Source of the DNA: Candidatus Avelusimicrobium intestinale
GTDB taxonomy: Bacteria > Elusimicrobiota > Elusimicrobia > Elusimicrobiales > Elusimicrobiaceae
NCBI GenBank assembly: GCA_902765225.1
Contig: CACWYV010000006.1
Location: 32,403 to 96,402 of the forward strand
Direction: 5' to 3'
DNA: 64,000 nucleotides
The translations under genes and the position numbers were made by a program. Positions 59,306 through 64,000 of the stretch are shown here, piece after piece (the first letter of the stretch is position 1; every line of letters begins with the position of its first letter). Under the pieces are notes generated by a model that searched no databases, was not told the DNA's origin, and saw only the letters and a program-made list of their open reading frames with translations.

Positions 59306-59338
59306 AAAAAAGGCCCCGCCATAAGCGGAGCCTTTTTT
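59306..59338 (-). terminator. Terminator after the SH3-domain gene
   Basis: On the minus strand AAAAAAGGCTCCGC pairs with GCGGGGCCTTTTTT (one mismatch), 10 bases after the stop at 59349. Confidence 0.88.
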
Positions 59339-59348
59339 CAATCTAAGA

Positions 59349-59816
59349 TTATTTGGTAAAACCCCACAAGTTTTTACCGTAAATCCAACCTTTGCAAGTA
59401 CCGTCTTTTGGATTTTCCGGTTCATCTACAACTTGGATCCAATCGCCTTTACGGGCCAAGTATTTAAAGGGATATCCTTTTTCCACCGTGCAAACGATAT
59501 CCGTTCCGGCTGACGCACCTTGGCGGACGTTCACATCCACTTTAGCAGAATATCCACCCACGGACGTGCTTAATAAATCCATAGAAATCCACCCGTTGAA
59601 ACCTTCAAAATCTTTAATTTGTGCCCACGTTTTATCTTCGTTGGTCTGCATGATAATCACAGGCGTATAGCGCCAAGCATGCCACTTGATAGAACATTTG
59701 GTACCGGCACACGAACGAATATTCGCTCTTTTGGCCGTCACCGTGGCGTACTGTTGGGCGGCCACCGGCAGGACAGCAAAACTTACAAAAGCGATTAACG
59801 CAATCAATTTCTTCAT
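59349..59816 (-). CDS. Exported protein with two bacterial SH3 domains
   Basis: This is a 155-residue protein with a signal peptide ending VAAQQ (about residue 22). Two SH3b units are seen: about 25-85 (TVTAKRANIRSCAGTKCSIKW...WAQIKDFEGFNGWISMDLL) and about 90-150 (AKVDVNVRQGASAGTDIV...WIQVVDEP...GWIYGKNLWGF). Such domains bind peptidoglycan or peptides in the envelope. A TATACT -10 lies at 59859-59864 and AGGAG before the ATG. It is a single gene. Confidence 0.88.
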   Translation of the reverse strand: MKKLIALIAFVSFAVLPVAAQQYATVTAKRANIRSCAGTKCSIKWHAWRYTPVIIMQTNEDKTWAQIKDFEGFNGWISMDLLSTSVGGYSAKVDVNVRQGASAGTDIVCTVEKGYPFKYLARKGDWIQVVDEPENPKDGTCKGWIYGKNLWGFTK

Positions 59817-59928
59817 GATGTAGTTCTCCTATTGTAAACAAATCTTTCTACTAGTATAAGTATAGCAAATATCACGCGGGGCGCGTCAAGGGGTATTTGC
59901 GGATTAGACGTCCCCCCGGCAAAAAAGT

Positions 59929-59934
59929 TATAAT
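59929..59934 (+). promoter_or_regulatory. -10 box of the NifU-PHP operon
   Basis: GTTATAATAAG is a perfect TATAAT. AGAGG and ATG at 59963 follow. Confidence 0.6.
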
Positions 59935-59962
59935 AAGTAAAATCCCACTTAAAGAGGCTCTT

Positions 59963-60187
59963 ATGAAAAAACAAGTAGAAGAAGTAATCAATCAAATCCG
60001 CCCCATTCTGCAAGCAGACGGCGGGGACATACAATTGGTGGACGTAGATGAAAAAACCGGTATTGTAACCGTTGGGCTCAAAGGCCGTTGTGGCGGTTGC
60101 CCGCATGCACAACTGACATTGCAAGCCGTGGTGGAACGCAAACTCAAAGAAGCCGTACCCGGCGTGACGGCCGTTGAACGCGTGTAA
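59963..60187 (+). CDS. NifU C-terminal domain protein (Fe-S scaffold)
   Basis: This is a 74-residue stand-alone NifU/Nfu domain that carries a [4Fe-4S] cluster to targets such as the hydrogenase (the client is inference). It shows VNQIRPILQADGGDIQLVDVD and the cluster motif GRCGGCPHA (CxxC). The start at 59963 has AAAGAGG upstream. The PHP gene begins two bases after the stop. Confidence 0.93.
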   Translation: MKKQVEEVINQIRPILQADGGDIQLVDVDEKTGIVTVGLKGRCGGCPHAQLTLQAVVERKLKEAVPGVTAVERV

Positions 60188-60189
60188 CC

Positions 60190-61005
60190 ATGGCCAAATT
60201 GGACCTGCATACCCATTCCCATTTTTCAGACGGAACCTGCTCCCCCGAAGAGGTTGTGCACAGCGCACTCAAAGCGGGGAGCACCCTTTTTGCGTTGACC
60301 GATCATGATACTACAGATGGAATTTTACAGGCCCAAGCTCTTTGCGAGCAACACCACCTGCCTTGTATAACCGGGGTAGAAATTAGCACGCGCGACCAAG
60401 ACCACCTGCATTTTCTTGGATACAACATAGATTTACAAAATGCTCCTTTTCAAACTTTCCTGGCTGAAAACCGCCGTCAGCGGCGGGAGCGGATTTGTAA
60501 AATTATCCGCCAACTCCAGCAAGCCGGACTGGACATCACCGAAGAAGAGGTTTTTGAGCGCGCTCCCCATACCGTATCGCGCGCACATGTAGCGGACGTT
60601 TTGAAAGCCAAACACCTCGTTCCCTCCCGGCAGATGGGATTTCGGAAATATTTACTCCCCGGCTGCGCGGGATATGTGCCTTCGGCCGGAGCAACGGCTA
60701 TTGAGGCCATCCGCCGCATTAAACAGGCCGGCGGCTTGGCCGTCATTGCGCACCCGGGCATCGTGGCCGAGCATTGGGATTTTCCCGCGTGGGTAGAGGC
60801 CGGGTTAGACGGCATTGAAGTATTTTATCCGGCTCATTCTTATGCCATGAAAACAGAACTGTTAAAACTGGCCCGTAAATATGACCTGTTTTGCACGGCC
60901 GGCTCCGATTACCACGGTCCGCACGGCGGACGCATTACAACCCCGGGGATGAACCTGTCCGAACCTTATTACAGCCGGTTGCGCAACAAACTGTTACACG
61001 CATAG
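60190..61005 (+). CDS. PHP-domain phosphoesterase (YciV/RNase AM-like)
   Basis: This is a 271-residue PHP hydrolase. Metal ligands are in DLHTHSHFSDGT, LTDHDTTDG, GVEIST, FLGYNID, VIAHPG and CTAGSDYHGPHG. The family includes the 3',5'-nucleoside bisphosphate phosphatase/RNase AM TrpH (YciV). It is cotranscribed with the NifU gene (two-base gap) and closed by a terminator. The exact substrate is not visible. Confidence 0.92.
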   Translation: MAKLDLHTHSHFSDGTCSPEEVVHSALKAGSTLFALTDHDTTDGILQAQALCEQHHLPCITGVEISTRDQDHLHFLGYNIDLQNAPFQTFLAENRRQRRERICKIIRQLQQAGLDITEEEVFERAPHTVSRAHVADVLKAKHLVPSRQMGFRKYLLPGCAGYVPSAGATAIEAIRRIKQAGGLAVIAHPGIVAEHWDFPAWVEAGLDGIEVFYPAHSYAMKTELLKLARKYDLFCTAGSDYHGPHGGRITTPGMNLSEPYYSRLRNKLLHA

Positions 61006-61036
61006 ATAAAAAACCTAAAACGATTATAGTGATAGC

Positions 61037-61063
61037 AAAAGGCCCCTTGGACAGGGGCCTTTT
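61037..61063. terminator. Terminator between the PHP gene and the MFS-like gene
   Basis: AAAAGGCCCCT (61037-61047) pairs perfectly with AGGGGCCTTTT (61053-61063), with a 5-nt loop. The ends suit both strands. Confidence 0.92.
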
Positions 61064-61089
61064 AAAGTTAATCCAAAAGGTTGCTTTTA

Positions 61090-63999
61090 CTAGTGTGCCG
61101 GAGCCGTGTGATCCCAATCAGTGGACGGCCCAGATGACTTGTTCTTTTTATGAGGAGCAATCTTCTGCCATACTTTATTACGTACTTGGTGCCATTTGTT
61201 TTGCACCTTTTTGACATGTTGCTTGGTCCATTGGCCAAAGGGGGTTGCCTCTAACGCTTGTACAATACTGGACGATTTGAACATATTGCGCGTGGCCCAT
61301 AAACTCCACAACAGAAGTCCACCGGCGAATACCATATCATAAACAGGATCTGTCGTGAGACCTAATTTACCGGGGGCCAGGGTCGCTCCTAGACCTCCAA
61401 AAGCCATCGTCAAGGACAACAACCCCACCAGTTCCCGGTTATATTTTCTATGCTTTTCCGTAATGTAATTATACATCTGCGTGTAAAAATTACCGATTCC
61501 GAAACTGGCCACAATCGCTCCGATAATCATTCCCCATACGTTTCCGCTAAAGGCCCCTATGCCCACCGTTCCTAAGAGGGACAAAGAGGAGAAGAACAGA
61601 TAAGTAGACCCTTGGCTAATTTTTAGTGAACTCATTATGTTTCCCAGGATACGGCCCACAATCAGCGAGCCATAAAGCGTACAAGCTACAATAAAGTTAG
61701 CATAGTCACTTGCGGGAATAGCTATATTCATAGCTCCTGCAAAGGAACTGGATACCACGAATTCGTGTATGGTTGCCAAAGTCATCCCCCAGGCCAACGG
61801 CAACACTCCATCTACTTTGAGCATGCCAAACATGTTCCGAATCGTCTGTTCCAAAGCTCTCAACGAGTCAGCTGTTTGGTTTACTGAACTTTCTTGCCCT
61901 AAAATCGACCTCAGTTCTTCCAAGGCCTTTTGTTTGGCTTCCGCATAAACTTCTTTACGTTTAAGAGAAGTATCTACTTTCACCCGGGCCAAACTATATG
62001 CAAGTAACGCTTCATACAACTCGCGGGTCTTGATATCTATGTCACTTTCTTTGCGTGTCGGGTTGGCCCATTCCTTGGCCAAATTTTCCACGGCCTTGTG
62101 AATAGCTTCTTGGCTTTCAGTTACGTTTTTGGCTGAATAAGCATCGCGCAATTTTGTGTGCAATAAACGCCAGGTTAACACGGCACTGTATAGAGCATAT
62201 AACGGGAAACTGACCGAGAAGTCCAATCCCGGATGGTGCCCAAACCAACTGGCCACCCAATTGATTAGGAACGGCGCCGCCAAAAAGGCCAATGTCCCGA
62301 CATTTTTAAAGATGAATCCTCGATTATAACGAATGATATGAGAAAAATTTCCTTTTTCGTATTCCGATTGTTCATGTTTGTTTTCCTTGGAATTAAATAC
62401 TCCCTGCCAAACTTCTTGCACACGCCGGTGCATAAATTGGCCGGGGGTCTCGGAACGAACTTGCTGGTCTTGGGATTTATTGGATTGCGGATCCGTTGTA
62501 TACTCTACTTCTCCTCCGTTGGCCCGAATTAACAGATTCATGGTCAACTGCTTGAGAATGGAACTTACCCCCATCAGTACCAAGGAAGTGACAAACATCC
62601 CTTGTTGAAAATCCGACATTTGAATTCCCAACACATGCCCATAAAAACCGCTGACTGTAGCCAACGAGCCGGAGAGCGTAGAAAGTATGAGCGAAAGGGT
62701 CAACAGGCGTTTTTCGCCGTATTTTTTCAGAGCAGGGGTAATTAAAGAAGCAAAACCGGGCAGTATGTATCCAATACCAAACATAATGATATCCGCCATA
62801 CCGGAAGGAATCCCTAATACGCTTCCCAACGGAGCCCCGAACGTCTTGCTAAGGCTTACGTTGTTAGCAGAAATTTCCGTACTGATAAACTTGGCCCCGT
62901 TATAAGTGGAACTGAGACTTAAATTTAATTCTGGTGCCGCAGCTCTTTCGTAGGGAGATAGAGCCTTCACCAACTCCGTAATTTGGTGTTTAGGCAAACG
63001 CACGTACATTTTGTCTTCCCGCTTAGCCTTTGTCTCGCCAGGTAAAATCCATCCCAATGCACCGTCATCCATTAACACCAGTTGGCTACCGGGAGTAAAA
63101 TATCCCAAAGGAACCGTAACGGTGAGTGGCAATTTTTCCAACGTGTTTTCTCGAACAACCTGGAAAGGCAACCGCTGGTAATTTTCTTTTGGTTTAGGCT
63201 CTAATTTAAGAATAAATTTCTCTATATTCTGTGCCTGCAAATAGGATACCAACAACCCCACTTGGTCTTGCTGTAAACGGAAGTAGAAGTGATCCATTTT
63301 ACGGGGTTTACGAGTTTGATTACGCATTTCTAATACATATTTGCCCTTTTTCAAAAGAGGGTCCGGTTTAATAGCCACACGGTTATACGGAGTGTTGCTG
63401 TGATTGGCCCAGAAAGAGGCCCATCCACGATTGAGAAAACGGTTACTGATACTTAAATTTACCGGCAAAATATGTTCCAGTCCTTGATCATCCACCAAAG
63501 TAAACAAGAACCCTTCCTCCGCAAAATCAACCACCGGTCTATCGGCAATCCCTGCCACATCGTCTGGAGAAGCTACATTGCCTTGATAGTCCAACAAATT
63601 CCCCGATACCGTATGAATCTGTTTCGTTTGGTGAAGTTCCGGAGCATCATTTGTAGACTTAGCAAGATGGCGCTTACCCTTAAAAGGATTGGGGCTACCG
63701 AACAAACTGCTTGCTACCAATGTGACACCGGTCACGGTTCCCGTTACTCCTGTGGCTCCCGGTACTAATCCTAACGCATCCGATACTACCAAACCCAGCC
63801 CAACGGCACCCGTCACCATGGCCGCCGCTTTACCAAATTGTCTTGGCGTTACACCCAATATCGTCCGTCCGGGCTGCACTCCAAATGCTGGAGCCGCTTG
63901 CGTTTCTTCCTCTTTCGCTTCGTTCACCGCACCCTGATATTGATGCCGGTTATACCGCGCATACTGATCCAACGGGCTTGCCGTTCCTTCCGTTATCAA
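61090..63999 (-). CDS. Very long MFS-like membrane protein with large N-terminal region (partial)
   Basis: At least 969 residues lie in the window and the 5' end runs off the right edge, so only part of the N-terminus is seen. Residues 1 to about 130 include a membrane or Gly-rich segment (VTGAVGLGLVVSDALGLVPGATG). Residues about 150-400 are soluble and beta-rich. From about 410 on there are about 12 membrane segments arranged like a major facilitator. Long cytoplasmic loops interrupt them at about 520-570 and at about 640-750 (charged helices, KAVENLAKEWANPTRKESD...). The end is very basic (KKVQNKWHQVRNKVWQKIAPHKKNK). Ordinary MFS proteins have about 400-450 residues. Substrate and role are unknown. 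Confidence 0.75.
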   Translation of the reverse strand: MITEGTASPLDQYARYNRHQYQGAVNEAKEEETQAAPAFGVQPGRTILGVTPRQFGKAAAMVTGAVGLGLVVSDALGLVPGATGVTGTVTGVTLVASSLFGSPNPFKGKRHLAKSTNDAPELHQTKQIHTVSGNLLDYQGNVASPDDVAGIADRPVVDFAEEGFLFTLVDDQGLEHILPVNLSISNRFLNRGWASFWANHSNTPYNRVAIKPDPLLKKGKYVLEMRNQTRKPRKMDHFYFRLQQDQVGLLVSYLQAQNIEKFILKLEPKPKENYQRLPFQVVRENTLEKLPLTVTVPLGYFTPGSQLVLMDDGALGWILPGETKAKREDKMYVRLPKHQITELVKALSPYERAAAPELNLSLSSTYNGAKFISTEISANNVSLSKTFGAPLGSVLGIPSGMADIIMFGIGYILPGFASLITPALKKYGEKRLLTLSLILSTLSGSLATVSGFYGHVLGIQMSDFQQGMFVTSLVLMGVSSILKQLTMNLLIRANGGEVEYTTDPQSNKSQDQQVRSETPGQFMHRRVQEVWQGVFNSKENKHEQSEYEKGNFSHIIRYNRGFIFKNVGTLAFLAAPFLINWVASWFGHHPGLDFSVSFPLYALYSAVLTWRLLHTKLRDAYSAKNVTESQEAIHKAVENLAKEWANPTRKESDIDIKTRELYEALLAYSLARVKVDTSLKRKEVYAEAKQKALEELRSILGQESSVNQTADSLRALEQTIRNMFGMLKVDGVLPLAWGMTLATIHEFVVSSSFAGAMNIAIPASDYANFIVACTLYGSLIVGRILGNIMSSLKISQGSTYLFFSSLSLLGTVGIGAFSGNVWGMIIGAIVASFGIGNFYTQMYNYITEKHRKYNRELVGLLSLTMAFGGLGATLAPGKLGLTTDPVYDMVFAGGLLLWSLWATRNMFKSSSIVQALEATPFGQWTKQHVKKVQNKWHQVRNKVWQKIAPHKKNKSSGPSTDWDHTAPAH

Positions 64000-64000
64000 C

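Noticed and set aside
1..64000. Search for rRNA genes, IS elements, transposases, integrases and prophage genes
   Set aside because: None of these families was recognised anywhere in the window.

Overview
The window reads as chromosome of an anaerobic, Gram-negative-type bacterium with mixed (near-even) base composition. The outer membrane is implied by a TolC-like protein, a YjbH-like barrel, an OmpA/Pal lipoprotein and many lipoproteins. Anaerobic fermentation is implied by a three-gene NAD(P)H-linked [FeFe] hydrogenase operon. The style of the type IV prepilin and of the long MFS-like protein recalls gut Elusimicrobiota. That placement comes from memory of the family, not from a search, and should be treated as inference.

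Layout: 1-4.4 kb holds a DUF374 acyltransferase and a minus-strand operon rlmN - lipoprotein - ComB-like/QueC fusion. 4.7-10.1 kb is a tight operon of phosphohexomutase, enolase, FtsB-like, MBL hydrolase, lgt and rluD. 10.1-13.4 kb has an OmpA/Pal lipoprotein, a SirB1-like protein and an NfeD/stomatin pair. 13.4-18.4 kb has an EAL/degenerate-GGDEF membrane protein, deoB and a CPWC thioredoxin-fold protein. 18.8-22.9 kb is hydCBA. 23-28.4 kb has an ion-transporter-like protein, an Ala/Lys-rich exported protein, a prepilin interrupted at a C10 tract and a four-gene envelope operon with an FKBP. 28.4-36 kb carries yebC-ruvC, trxB-maf-MFS, YggS-DUF167, RNase H, rnpB, tRNA-Pro and a C39-type peptidase. 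36-46.9 kb carries a peptide-binding lipoprotein, GH57/DUF4912, purB-purA, a serpin-like protein and an AGCS symporter. 46.9-50.4 kb is an AT-rich accessory segment (Fic protein with repeated operators, RecD/Pif1-like helicase) ending at tRNA-Met. 50.6-50.9 kb holds tRNA-Gln with a duplicated tail. 50.9-58.7 kb is a minus-strand envelope region (TPR lipoprotein, patatin, TolC, HAMP, YjbH-like, lipoprotein; a 591-residue unknown; a trypsin-like protease). 58.8-64 kb has greA, an SH3 protein, a NifU domain, a PHP phosphoesterase and a very long MFS-like membrane protein that runs off the window.

The best leads are these. (1) A repeated promoter layout, extended -10 then 6-7 nt then ATG, implies leaderless mRNAs for at least seven genes; the same layout drives rnpB and tRNA-Pro. 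(2) The P4 helix of rnpB has been rewritten by compensatory changes around an intact bulged U. (3) A C10 tract sits between the ribosome-binding site and the body of a prepilin, so loss of one C would restore a full-length protein (possible phase variation). (4) A ComB-like domain is fused to QueC through a long Pro/Ala linker. (5) A diverged, membrane-anchored serpin-like protein is present. (6) Two 50-bp operator units 69 bp apart precede a Fic gene. (7) A six-gene envelope operon links patatin, TolC and a YjbH-like barrel.
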